From Deltaproteobacteria bacterium (lineage in GTDB: Bacteria > Myxococcota > JADLHZ01), in the NCBI GenBank assembly GCA_020848545.1, contig JADLHZ010000084.1:1-64000 (forward strand): DNA of 64,000 bases, given 5' to 3'. Within the stretch, counting starts at the first letter, position 1. Each line of letters begins with the position of its first letter. The position numbers and the translations under genes were made by a program. Positions 31,924-42,287 of this stretch are shown piece after piece. The notes below the pieces were generated by a model. That model searched no databases and was not told the origin of the DNA. It saw nothing but the letters and a program-made list of their open reading frames with translations.

Positions 31924-32754
31924 ATGCGGGTTGCTCAGCTGTCAGACTTACACTTGCTCGAACCTGGGTTCTCGGCGCGTTCGTTCGGCAGTCAGTGGCG
32001 CGCGCGCTTCTTGAGCATCGGGCGGCCGCTCGACGCCAAGGCGCGAAGGACCCGCTTCGTCGACGCGCTGAAGGCGGCGGTGCAGCGCGGCTTCGATCAC
32101 CTCTTGGTCAGCGGCGATCTCACCGAAGAAGGCGAGCCCGAGCAGTTCGAGGTCGCGGCAGAAGCGCTCGCGGAGGCGAAGATCGCGTCCGATCGCGTGA
32201 CCCTGCTCGCGGGCAACCACGACATCTACGCGCGCTCCGACGGCTGGAAGCGCGCGCTCGCCGGTCCGCTCGCCGCCGCTGCGCAGGCGAGTCGTTTCGG
32301 TGAGCCCATCGACACGCGCGGCGTCACGTTCATCCCGGTCGACACCACGCGGGCGCAGCATTATGTGCTCAGCGCTGGCGAGCTTGACCACGCCCAGTGG
32401 GACAAGGTTCGGGCGCTCGTCGCCGATCGCACGAAGAAGGGCCGCGCGGTCGTCTTGTTCATGCACCACCCGCCGCGCCGGCACGTCTTCTCGCCGATGC
32501 AGTGGATCGATGGCCTGAGAAACGCGCACCTCGTCCACACCTTGCTCAAAGACTTTCCAAACGTGCACGTGATCCACGGACACACGCACCGCGCGGTACA
32601 GGAGATTTGGCCCGGCAACGCTCGCGCGCGCGTGTTCTCGTCGGAGTCCGTCGTCGAGAGCAAAGATCCGCTGCGCGTCTACAACGTGGACGACTCCGGC
32701 GTGTCGATCGCGGCGTTGCCAGCGAGGCGAGTTCCGGCATTCGCGACGGCGTAG
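31924..32754 (+). CDS. Calcineurin-like metallophosphoesterase
   Basis: 276 aa from the ATG at 31924. Metal motifs in order: QLSDLHL, SGDLTEEG, LAGNHDIYA, FMHHPPRR, HGHTH. These are the full set of class III cyclic-nucleotide-phosphodiesterase-like phosphoesterases, which use two metal ions. No signal peptide, so cytoplasmic. Substrates in this family include cAMP, phospholipid head groups and nucleotides. The class III cyclase-domain gene 3.3 kb away makes cyclic-nucleotide hydrolysis conceivable, though without further evidence. It converges on fhs with a 25-nt gap. Confidence 0.86.
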   Translation: MRVAQLSDLHLLEPGFSARSFGSQWRARFLSIGRPLDAKARRTRFVDALKAAVQRGFDHLLVSGDLTEEGEPEQFEVAAEALAEAKIASDRVTLLAGNHDIYARSDGWKRALAGPLAAAAQASRFGEPIDTRGVTFIPVDTTRAQHYVLSAGELDHAQWDKVRALVADRTKKGRAVVLFMHHPPRRHVFSPMQWIDGLRNAHLVHTLLKDFPNVHVIHGHTHRAVQEIWPGNARARVFSSESVVESKDPLRVYNVDDSGVSIAALPARRVPAFATA

Positions 32755-32779
32755 TCGGCCCGGCGACTCGGTCGCGCGA

Positions 32780-34447
32780 TCAGCCGCCCTGCATGAGTCC
32801 GCTGATCCGTCCATCAGCGTGCAAGCTCACCCGCCGCGCGCTCGGCTCCTTCGGCAACCCTGGCATCGTCAGCAACTCGCCGGTCAGCGCGACGACGAAC
32901 CCGGCGCCGGCCGCGTGCCGTAATTCGCGCACGGTGATCGTGAAGTCCTTCGGACGGCCGACCGCGCTGGCGACGTCGCTCAAGGACAGGTGCGTCTTCG
33001 CCACGCACACGGGCAGCGAGCCGCCGCCCTGCTTCTCGATGCGCGCGAGATCGTCGCGGGCTGCCGCCGTGAGCTGCACGTCCTTGGCGCCGTACACCTT
33101 CGTCGCGATGGCCGAGAGCTTCTGCTCGATGGAATCTTCGAGCGCGTAGGTGTACCTCGGCGCCCGCTTCGGCGCCGTCTCCAACGCGCTCGTCACGGCG
33201 TCGGCGAATTCCAACGCGCCTTCGCCGCCCTGCACGAACGACGAGCACACCGCGAGCGTCACACCGCGCGCTTGCAGGAACTTTCGCAGCTCCTCGTGCT
33301 CGTGGTCGCTGTCGGTCGGAAACCGGTTCAACACGACGACACAAGGCAGCGCGAACATCTTCGCCGTGTCCAAGTGCTTCTCGAGCATGTCCATGCCCTT
33401 GCGCAGCGCTTCGTCGTTGCGATCGCCGAGCTGCTTCGGATTCTGGCCGCCGTGGTACTTCAGCGATCGCACCGTCGCCACGAGCACGAGCGCGTCCGGT
33501 TGCTTACCGAGCACGCGCGTCTTGATGTCCATGAACTTCTCGCCGCCGAGATCGAAGCCGAAGCCGGCCTCGGTGACGACGACGTCGCCGTACGCAAGCG
33601 CCATCTCCGTCGCCAGCACGGAGTTGCAGCCGTGCGCGATGTTCGCGAACGGGCCGCCGTGGACGATCGCCGGGCCCCCTTCGGCCGTCTGCGCGAGGTT
33701 CGGCATCAGCGCGTCGCGGAGCAGCGCCGCCATCGCCGGGCCCGCGAACACGTCGCCTGCGCGCACGGTGTCGCCCGATCGCGTGGTGCCGACGATGATC
33801 TTCGAGCAGCGCTCCTGCAGATCTTGCAGGCTCTTCGCCAAACACAAGATCGCCATCACCTCGCTCGCCGCCGTGATGTCGAAGCGCGACTCGCGTGGGA
33901 TGCCGTGGCCCTTGCCGCCGAGGCCGATGATCACGTTGCGCAGCGAGCGATCGTTCATGTCCATCGCGCGCGGCCAGGTGACGGTGCGCGGGTCGATCTC
34001 CATGGGGTCACGGTAGAGGATCGCGTTGTCGACCAACGCCGCCAGGAGATTGTGCGCCGCCGTCACCGCGTGGATGTCGCCGGTGAAGTGCAGGTTGATG
34101 TCGTCCTGCGGCTCGATGGTGGCACGCCCGCCGCCGGTGCCGCCGCCCTTCACGCCGAACACCGGGCCGAGCGACGGCTCCCGCAGCGCCGCGACGGCGT
34201 TCTTCCCGCGGCGCCGGAGGCCCATCGCCAGCGCCACGCTCATCGTCGTCTTGCCTTCGCCCGCCGGCGTCGGATTGATCGCGCTGACGAGGACCAGCTT
34301 GCCCTTCGCCGAACGGCCATTCAGCGCGGCGAGATCGATCTTGGCGCGGTGGCGTCCCCACGGCAGCACGTGATCCGACTGCAGGCCGAGGGTGTCGCCG
34401 ATGGCGGCGATGGGCTTCAAGACGAGCGGGTGACCAGGGGCGTTCAT
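32780..34447 (-). CDS. fhs: Formate-tetrahydrofolate ligase
   Basis: 555 aa, the normal length. It makes 10-formyl-tetrahydrofolate from formate, ATP and THF for one-carbon metabolism. The ATP-binding motif is INPTPAGEGKTT (P-loop residues 59-68), followed by the family blocks REPSLGPVFGVKGGGTGGG, LHFTGDIHAVTAAHNLLA and ARDDLARIEKQGGGSLPVCV. The ATG at 34447 faces the HAD gene across a 70-nt divergent spacer containing an 8-bp inverted repeat. Presence of fhs, serA and no obvious glycine-cleavage genes indicates serine-derived or formate-derived one-carbon supply. Confidence 0.95.
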   Translation of the reverse strand: MNAPGHPLVLKPIAAIGDTLGLQSDHVLPWGRHRAKIDLAALNGRSAKGKLVLVSAINPTPAGEGKTTMSVALAMGLRRRGKNAVAALREPSLGPVFGVKGGGTGGGRATIEPQDDINLHFTGDIHAVTAAHNLLAALVDNAILYRDPMEIDPRTVTWPRAMDMNDRSLRNVIIGLGGKGHGIPRESRFDITAASEVMAILCLAKSLQDLQERCSKIIVGTTRSGDTVRAGDVFAGPAMAALLRDALMPNLAQTAEGGPAIVHGGPFANIAHGCNSVLATEMALAYGDVVVTEAGFGFDLGGEKFMDIKTRVLGKQPDALVLVATVRSLKYHGGQNPKQLGDRNDEALRKGMDMLEKHLDTAKMFALPCVVVLNRFPTDSDHEHEELRKFLQARGVTLAVCSSFVQGGEGALEFADAVTSALETAPKRAPRYTYALEDSIEQKLSAIATKVYGAKDVQLTAAARDDLARIEKQGGGSLPVCVAKTHLSLSDVASAVGRPKDFTITVRELRHAAGAGFVVALTGELLTMPGLPKEPSARRVSLHADGRISGLMQGG

Positions 34448-34462
34448 GGTGGAAGCGCCTAA

Positions 34463-34497
34463 GTTCCGCCTCCCGCCTTGTCAACGCTTGGCGGAAC
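34463..34497. promoter_or_regulatory. Inverted repeat between fhs and the HAD gene
   Basis: GTTCCGCC at 34463-34470 and GGCGGAAC at 34490-34497, 19 nt apart, in the divergent promoter region. On the plus strand TTGTCA (34478-34483) and ACTAAT (34500-34505), 16 nt apart, resemble a sigma-70 promoter overlapping the right arm and leaving a leader of a few nucleotides before the ATG at 34518. Confidence 0.35.
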
Positions 34498-34517
34498 GCA
34501 CTAATCGGCGTGGCGTC

Positions 34518-35261
34518 ATGAAGTCCTACGACCCATTTCAAACCGACGCCGCCCACGTGGGCGTCTTGAACGACGTGCTCGACAGCGTCCAAAAAGCGCC
34601 GGCGCCCAAGGTCGTCGTCTTCGATCTCGACTCGACCGTCTTCGACAATCGCCCGCGCCAGGTGCACATCCTGCGCGAGTGGGGCATCGCCCACGGCATG
34701 CCCGAGCTCTTCGGCCTCGAGCGCACGCACTTCGTCGACTGGGATCTGATGACGCCGCTCGTGCGCCTCGGCATCGCCCCGGAACGAGCGCAGGCGGTGC
34801 ATGCCGACGTCAAGCAGTTCTGGCGCGAGCGCTTCTTCACGAGCCCCTATTGCCTCTACGACGTCGCGATGCCGCACGCGCCGCACTACGTCCGCGGCCT
34901 GCACGCGCGCGGGGCGCACATCGTCTACTTGACCGGCCGTCATGAAGAGATGCGCGCGGGCTCCGCCGAGTCGCTCGTGCGCTTCAAGTTCCCCGCGCCG
35001 CCCGAAGCGCGCGTCACGCTGCTCATGAAGCCGACGCTCGACATCCCTGACACCGACTACAAGAAGAGCGCGTTCGAGGCGGTGCGCGGGATCGGTCGCG
35101 TCATCGCCGGCTTCGACAACGAGCCCGCGCACGCGAACGCGTTGAAAGAAGGATTTCCCGAGGCGAAGATCGTGTGGCTGAAGACCGATCGTTCGCCGGC
35201 CAACGACGTACCACGCCCGGACCTGCTCCACGCCTGGGGCTTCGCCGGCGCGACTCTATAA
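34518..35261 (+). CDS. HAD-superfamily phosphatase
   Basis: 247 aa from the ATG at 34518. HAD motif I is VVVFDLDST (nucleophile Asp36, Asp38), motif II is VYLTGR, and the Lys (LLMKPTLDIPDTDYKK) and IAGFDNEPAHANA complete motifs III and IV. The cap region lies between motifs I and II, as in the C2/C1 phosphatases. Soluble and cytoplasmic, it should hydrolyse a phosphate ester; which is not evident. Divergent from fhs. Its stop overlaps the Shine-Dalgarno (AAGGAGG, 35261-35267) of the cyclase-domain gene, so the two are probably co-transcribed. A leaderless start is possible, as no good ribosome site precedes the ATG. Confidence 0.8.
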   Translation: MKSYDPFQTDAAHVGVLNDVLDSVQKAPAPKVVVFDLDSTVFDNRPRQVHILREWGIAHGMPELFGLERTHFVDWDLMTPLVRLGIAPERAQAVHADVKQFWRERFFTSPYCLYDVAMPHAPHYVRGLHARGAHIVYLTGRHEEMRAGSAESLVRFKFPAPPEARVTLLMKPTLDIPDTDYKKSAFEAVRGIGRVIAGFDNEPAHANALKEGFPEAKIVWLKTDRSPANDVPRPDLLHAWGFAGATL

Positions 35262-35271
35262 AGGAGGCTCC

Positions 35272-35883
35272 ATGATCGGTGCAGATCTCAAAGGCAGCGA
35301 AGTGAAGCTCTGGCAGCTCGTCGAAGAACGCACCAAGCCCGGCGCCGATCGCAAGGTGATCGATCAGCGCATCTGGGATCTCTTCGGGCAAGAGTGGGCG
35401 ATCATGTTCACCGACTTGTCCGGGTTCTCGCGGCACGTGGCGGCGTTCGGCATCATCCACTTCTTGCAGGTGATCCACGAGCAGAAGCGCCTGCTGCTGC
35501 CGATCGTCGCCGCCAACGACGGCATCGTCGTCAAAGTCGAAGCCGACAGCTTCTTGATCCTCTTCCGCAAAGCGGCGACTGCGGTTCGGACGGCCGTCGA
35601 CATGCAGCGCGCGTGCTACAAGCTCAACAAGACGCGCGCGCCGGAGGACCAAGTGCTCCTCTGCATCGGCCTCGGCTATGGCCGCGTGCTGCGTATCGGC
35701 GACGAAGATGTCTACGGCCAAGAGGTGAACTTGGCGAGCAAGCTCGGCGAAGACACCGCAAAGGCGAACGAGATCTTGCTCACCGAGGCCGCTGTCCAAG
35801 CCGCCGGCGAGATCCTCGGCACGAAGTACGTCGAGCGCGCTGGATCGGGACGCGCGATGCAGCTGCAATACAAGCCGGAGTAA
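35272..35883 (+). CDS. Class III adenylate/guanylate-cyclase-domain protein
   Basis: 203 aa with a strong AAGGAGG 4 nt before the ATG. The domain spans about 40-195: MFTDLSGFS (metal Asp48), GIVVKVEADSFLILF (second metal Asp92) and EVNLASKLGED (Asn153). Arg, which normally follows to stabilise the transition state, is Lys157, and the purine-specifying positions are not typical, so activity may be low or different. No sensor domain is fused. It could be a cyclase homologue used as a nucleotide-binding regulator. It is directly followed by the inverted GGTCCCTGGGACC elements and the aminotransferase gene. Confidence 0.75.
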   Translation: MIGADLKGSEVKLWQLVEERTKPGADRKVIDQRIWDLFGQEWAIMFTDLSGFSRHVAAFGIIHFLQVIHEQKRLLLPIVAANDGIVVKVEADSFLILFRKAATAVRTAVDMQRACYKLNKTRAPEDQVLLCIGLGYGRVLRIGDEDVYGQEVNLASKLGEDTAKANEILLTEAAVQAAGEILGTKYVERAGSGRAMQLQYKPE

Positions 35884-35953
35884 AAAGGTCCCTGGGACCA
35901 TTTCATGACGCCGATGACTTCGCTTTCGGAGAAATGGTCCCTGGGACCTTTTT
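35882..35953. repeat. GGTCCCTGGGACC palindromic elements, inverted pair
   Basis: Copies at 35887-35899 and 35936-35948. With their flanks (AAAAA on the outer sides, ATTTC and GAAAT on the inner) they form a 23-nt inverted repeat whose only mismatch is the centre base, separated by a 26-nt loop. The left arm overlaps the cyclase-domain stop codon. The aminotransferase ATG (35905) is in the loop, so the right arm is translated into the protein N-terminus. Confidence 0.85.
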
Positions 35954-37107
35954 GCGGATTTTGGCGTTTGGACCCCGCCGTCACCTTCCTGAACCACGGC
36001 TCGTATGGCGCCTGCCCGCACGCGGTGCTGGCGAAGCAACAGGCGCTGCGCGATCAGATCGAAGCGAACCCGGTGCGCTTCTTCTCGCGCGATCTCTGGC
36101 CGCTGCTCGAAGAAGCGCGAGAGACGCTCGCCGCCTACGTGCGCGCGCCGAGCGAGGACGTGGCGTTCGTGCCGAATGCGACGGCGGGCGTGAACGCCGT
36201 GCTCGTCTCGCTGGCGCAGTCGCTCACGCATGGCGATGAGTTGCTCACGATCGATCACGCCTACAACGCGTGCAAGAACGCGCTCGTTCGCATCGCGGAG
36301 AAGACCGGCGCGCGCGTTGTCGTCGCGACGCTGCCGTTGCCGGTGCGCGATCCCGAGAGCGTCACCGCGGCCGTCCTCGCCAAGGTCACGGCGCGGACGA
36401 AGCTCGCGCTGATCGATCACGTGACGAGCCCGAGCGCGTTCGTCTTGCCGGTGGCCGAGATCGTCGCTGCCTTGAGCGCGCGCGGTATCGACACGCTGGT
36501 CGACGGCGCGCACGCCCCCGGGCAGATCGCGGTGGATCTCGGAGCAATGCAACCCGCGTACTACACGGCGAACTGCCACAAGTGGATGTGCGCGCCGAAG
36601 GGCAGCGGCTTTCTCTACGTGCGTCGCGATCGCCAAGGCGCGATTCATCCGTTGGCGACGAGCCACGGCTTGAACGCGCCGACAGACGGCACGACGCGCT
36701 TTCGCCGCGAGTTCGATTGGACCGGCACCGACGATCCGTCGGCGTACCTTTGTGTGCCGGAGGCGATCCGCGTGTTGAAGGCGATGCATCCGGACTTGCC
36801 GGCGCGCAATCGGAAGCTCGCGGCCGAGGCGACGGCGTTGCTCGCGCAGCGCTTCGGATGGACCCCGAGCGCGCCGGCGGCGATGCGTGGATCGATGGGC
36901 GCCTTGCTGCTGCCGCCGAGCCAAGGCGCACCGCGCACCTCCGCGCTCGATCCGGATCCGCTGCAGGACGCCCTCGCGCGCCGCGGCATCGAGATCCCGG
37001 TGATGCCGCTGGGGGAGAACAGGCTTCTGCGTTTGTCCGCGCACGGCTACAACACGCTCCCTGACTACGAGCGCCTCGCCGACGCCGTCACGGACGCGGC
37101 GTCCTGA
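35905..37107 (+). CDS. Class V aminotransferase, isopenicillin-N-epimerase-like
   Basis: 400 aa. PLP Lys226 lies in TANCHKWMCAPKGSGFLYV, and HAPGQIAVDL supplies the Asp/His site. The N-terminal FLNHGSYGACPHAVL is diagnostic of the isopenicillin-N-epimerase branch. The family racemises or desulfurates amino acids, so this label is not proof of a beta-lactam pathway (none is nearby). The first ~20 residues (ending WSLGPFCGFWRLDP) are encoded by the inserted palindromic repeat. Alternatively translation begins at a TTG near the LDP, which would make the repeat untranslated leader. Family is firm, start uncertain. Confidence 0.83.
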   Translation: MTPMTSLSEKWSLGPFCGFWRLDPAVTFLNHGSYGACPHAVLAKQQALRDQIEANPVRFFSRDLWPLLEEARETLAAYVRAPSEDVAFVPNATAGVNAVLVSLAQSLTHGDELLTIDHAYNACKNALVRIAEKTGARVVVATLPLPVRDPESVTAAVLAKVTARTKLALIDHVTSPSAFVLPVAEIVAALSARGIDTLVDGAHAPGQIAVDLGAMQPAYYTANCHKWMCAPKGSGFLYVRRDRQGAIHPLATSHGLNAPTDGTTRFRREFDWTGTDDPSAYLCVPEAIRVLKAMHPDLPARNRKLAAEATALLAQRFGWTPSAPAAMRGSMGALLLPPSQGAPRTSALDPDPLQDALARRGIEIPVMPLGENRLLRLSAHGYNTLPDYERLADAVTDAAS

Positions 37108-37108
37108 G

Positions 37109-37879
37109 TCACAAATCCGCGGCCACGGCGGCGATGCGATCGTAGAGCGCAGCCAACAGCTCGCTCGCGATGATCGATTCGCCCTTCAAGCGCAGCATGC
37201 CGACGCAGCCCGGCTCTTCGGCGACGGTGATGAGCCGCGCGTGGCGGATGAGGCGATCGAAGACGGCGCCGGCCGTCGGAGCGATGCCGCGCGCCGTGCG
37301 GAAGTAGTCGAGGTCGACGTCGAGGATGTAGTCGCTGCGATCGATCGGCGCGCCGAGCGCGGCTTCGACTCGCGCGACGATCGGCTGAAGCACGTGATCC
37401 TCGAGCAAAGCGTTACAGAACGCCAGCGTGCACTCGGCGTCGTGGGCGCCCGTGTGCGCGAGGGGACACGGCGGCACGATCACCGTCGCCCAGGGCGGCA
37501 CGCTCCCTGGCTCGTAGCAGCCGAGCACGACGAACGCGGGCCCGAGGATTCCGGCGCGCACAGCCGCGTCGATGTGCTCGTCGTGCGAGAGGCGCATCAC
37601 CGCGTCCTTCAGCGCCGTGCGATCGCTCCAGTCGATGCGCGCGTGCTCGTCAGCGCACAAAGCGTCGCGCACGTCGCGCGCCGGCAGCTCGGCGTGCTGC
37701 TTCTTGTAGCGGCGCGACACCTCGTCGGCGAACGCCGGCAACGTGTCCGTGTGATAGTCGAACGAGATCAGCGCCAGTGGAGCACCGGCTTCGTCGCGCG
37801 CGTCGGCCCACGCTTCGAGCACGTTGTGGTGTTGCTCGCGGGTGTAGACGCGCTTTTGGCCGATGGTGCGATAGCTCAT
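37109..37879 (-). CDS. UPF0489-family protein (arginase-like)
   Basis: 256 aa from the ATG at 37879. The UPF0489 signature ISFDYHTD (Asp41, His43, Asp45) and the later YILDVDLDYF are the metal-binding Asp/His clusters of an arginase-like fold. Some members of this family hydrolyse arginine residues in peptides to ornithine (peptide arginases in RiPP pathways); others are uncharacterised. There is no precursor peptide or RiPP enzyme in the vicinity, so the substrate is open. It is soluble. It converges on the aminotransferase gene with a 1-nt gap and diverges from fadI across 39 nt. Confidence 0.75.
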   Translation of the reverse strand: MSYRTIGQKRVYTREQHHNVLEAWADARDEAGAPLALISFDYHTDTLPAFADEVSRRYKKQHAELPARDVRDALCADEHARIDWSDRTALKDAVMRLSHDEHIDAAVRAGILGPAFVVLGCYEPGSVPPWATVIVPPCPLAHTGAHDAECTLAFCNALLEDHVLQPIVARVEAALGAPIDRSDYILDVDLDYFRTARGIAPTAGAVFDRLIRHARLITVAEEPGCVGMLRLKGESIIASELLAALYDRIAAVAADL

Positions 37880-37918
37880 GACGTGACGCGAAGTGTCGAA
37901 ACGAGTTAGGCCCAACGC

Positions 37919-39226
37919 ATGGCAAAAGCACAGCACAAAGGCAAAGGCGGGCGTGTCGCGATTGTCGCGGGCCTCCGCACACCGTTCGTCAAGCAGGCGA
38001 CGGAGTTTCAGCAAAACTCGCCGCTCGAGCTCGCGAGCGCCGTCGTCAAGGAGCTGGTGATTCGCACGGGCATCGACCCGAACGAGATCTCGCAGATCGT
38101 GTATGGCGCCGTCGGTCCCTCGCTCACGCACCCGAACATCGCGCGCGAGATCATCTTTCAGACGAACCTGCCGAGGAAGATTGAAGGCTTCTCGGTCGTC
38201 CGTGCGTGCGCGACGTCGCTGCAAGCGATCGCCAGCGGCGCCGAAGCGATCATGGCCGGCAACGCCGAGGTGGTCATCGCCGGTGGCGTCGACAGCGCGT
38301 CCGACGTGCTCGTCGGCGTGTCGCGCAAGATGTCGCACGCGCTGTTGAAGGCGTCGAAGGCGAAGGATCTGCAAGGGCGCGTGAAGGCGCTCTTGTCGCT
38401 CGGGTTGAAGGATCTGCTCCCGGTACCGCCGGCGCTGAAAGAGGCGTCCACCGGCCTATCGATGGGCGAGAGCGCCGAGAAGATGGCCAAGGAGAACAAG
38501 ATCAGCCGCGGCGCGCAGGACGAGCTCGCGCACCGATCACACGTGCGGGCGGCCAAAGCGTGGGCCGAAGGCAAGTTCAAAGACGAAGTGATGACCACCT
38601 ACGCCGGCGCCGATTTTTCGAAGGTGGTCAGAGAGGACAACACCTATCGCAAAGAGTCGGACCTCGCGGCATACGCGAAGCTGTCGCCGGTCTTCGATCG
38701 CAAGCACGGCACGGTGACCGCCGCGAACAGCTCGCCGCTCACCGATGGCGCGGCCGCAGTGATGATCATGAGCGAAGAGAAGGCGAAAGCGCTCGGCATC
38801 GACCCGATGGGCTACCTGCGCTCCTGGGCGTTCGCCGCCTTGGACCCGAACGGCCAGATGCTGCTCGGTCCGGCGTACGCGTCGCCGATCGCGTTGGAGC
38901 GCGCCGGCATGACCTTGAAGGACATGGACCTCGTCGACATGCACGAAGCGTTCGCGGCGCAGATCTTGTCGAACCTGCAGAAGTTCGCGTCGAAGGACTT
39001 TGCGAACAACGCGCTCGGCCGGCCACAAGCGACCGGCGATGTCGACATGGACAAGTTCAACGTCAACGGCGGTTCGATCGCGCTCGGGCATCCGTTCGCA
39101 GCGACGGCGGCGCGCATGGTGACGCAGACCTTGAACGAGCTGAAGCGGCGCGGAAAGAACACCGGCCTCGTCACCTTGTGCGCCGCAGGTGGCCTCGGCG
39201 CCGCGGCCGTGTTGGAGCGGGAGTAA
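37919..39226 (+). CDS. fadI: Acetyl-CoA acyltransferase (3-ketoacyl-CoA thiolase)
   Basis: 435 aa, FadI length. Nucleophile Cys97 is in VVRACATSLQ, the second Cys421 in TLCAAGG, and the catalytic His in SIALGHPFAATAARM. It performs the last step of beta-oxidation, releasing acetyl-CoA from 3-ketoacyl-CoA. A basic N-terminus (AKAQHKGKGG) is typical of FadI. FadJ starts 3 nt after the stop; the two form the fatty acid oxidation complex. Which acyl chains are used cannot be read from sequence. Confidence 0.93.
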   Translation: MAKAQHKGKGGRVAIVAGLRTPFVKQATEFQQNSPLELASAVVKELVIRTGIDPNEISQIVYGAVGPSLTHPNIAREIIFQTNLPRKIEGFSVVRACATSLQAIASGAEAIMAGNAEVVIAGGVDSASDVLVGVSRKMSHALLKASKAKDLQGRVKALLSLGLKDLLPVPPALKEASTGLSMGESAEKMAKENKISRGAQDELAHRSHVRAAKAWAEGKFKDEVMTTYAGADFSKVVREDNTYRKESDLAAYAKLSPVFDRKHGTVTAANSSPLTDGAAAVMIMSEEKAKALGIDPMGYLRSWAFAALDPNGQMLLGPAYASPIALERAGMTLKDMDLVDMHEAFAAQILSNLQKFASKDFANNALGRPQATGDVDMDKFNVNGGSIALGHPFAATAARMVTQTLNELKRRGKNTGLVTLCAAGGLGAAAVLERE

Positions 39227-39229
39227 GCC

Positions 39230-41383
<2,154 letters not shown>

Positions 41384-41390
41384 TGGACGC

Positions 41391-42287
41391 TCACGGCGTG
41401 GACATGGACGCGGCGGGCTCCTTCTTCTGCCAATCGAACACGAAGCTGTAGCCGAGGTTGATCGTCCACTGCGTGCCGCCGTAGCCCGTCGTGTCCTGCG
41501 ACGTCAGCGCCAAGATCGCGCCGAGCGAGATCGCGTCGTCGAAGCGGCCGCCGCTCCACGGTGGCGCCCACAGCAGATCGCCTCCGAAGTAGGGGAAGGG
41601 CGTCTCGGCGCTCGCGAAGGTCGTCGTGCCGGCGGGCGCCGTGTCGGTGCGGTTGCCGCCGAAGACGACGCCGTCGACGCCGCCGAACGCCGCGATGAAG
41701 ATGCCGCGCCAGATGTGTAAGTGCACCGCGACGCCCGCCCGATACTCGAAGGACTGCTCGGCGAAGTCCGTGCGCGCGAGCGGCTCGACTTGCTGCTGCC
41801 GGAAGAGATCGGCGATGCCGCGCGCGTAAACGTAGATCCAGATGTTGCCGGGGTTCGGCTGACCGCGATCGGGGCCCCATGAGAAGACGCGAAAGTTCGT
41901 CTGCACCGCGAGCTTGAACGCGTAGCCGGTGACGTCGGCCTCGGTGTTCTGCGTGATGTCGCCTGGGCTCGGCCCGGTGATGCTGCCGATCTTCGCGTAG
42001 CCTTCGAGGCCGAGCGTCAACGAGAACCAGCGCGCGAGGCCGATCTGCGCTTCGAGCTGCAGGCCGAGCGACGAGATTGCGTACTTGCGCTCGGTCGCCG
42101 GCGTCGTCGGCAGCGGCGTCGTGTCCGAGTAGTTCGTGTAGACGAAGCGCGGCGCGAACAGCCATTGGCCGGCGTCGAGGCGGCTGTTCTGGATCGGCGA
42201 CGGCGTCGGGCGCAGCTGGTTCGACTTCGCGGCGAAGGCGTCGCGCGCGACCAGGCAGACGACGAGCATAGAGAGCGCGAGGCGCAT
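41391..42287 (-). CDS. Probable outer-membrane beta-barrel protein
   Basis: 298 aa from the ATG at 42287. Signal peptide (ALSMLVVCLVARDAFAAKS). The mature part alternates amphipathic beta-strands (WLFAPRFVYTNYSD, WFSLTLGLEGYAKIGS, EYRAGVAVHLHIWRGIFIAA, WTINLGYSFVFDWQKKE), consistent with a porin-like barrel; the final strand ends in Trp-x-Lys-Lys-Glu plus a ~10-residue tail, not the classical terminal Phe. I recognise no named family. The ATG shares a base with the TGA of the upstream Cys-rich lipoprotein (TGATG), so the two are co-translated and presumably act together at the outer membrane. Confidence 0.7.
   Translation of the reverse strand: MRLALSMLVVCLVARDAFAAKSNQLRPTPSPIQNSRLDAGQWLFAPRFVYTNYSDTTPLPTTPATERKYAISSLGLQLEAQIGLARWFSLTLGLEGYAKIGSITGPSPGDITQNTEADVTGYAFKLAVQTNFRVFSWGPDRGQPNPGNIWIYVYARGIADLFRQQQVEPLARTDFAEQSFEYRAGVAVHLHIWRGIFIAAFGGVDGVVFGGNRTDTAPAGTTTFASAETPFPYFGGDLLWAPPWSGGRFDDAISLGAILALTSQDTTGYGGTQWTINLGYSFVFDWQKKEPAASMSTP

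Noticed and set aside
35905-37107. Beta-lactam biosynthesis gene
   Set aside because: The isopenicillin-N-epimerase label is a family name; no ACV synthetase or isopenicillin synthase genes are nearby.
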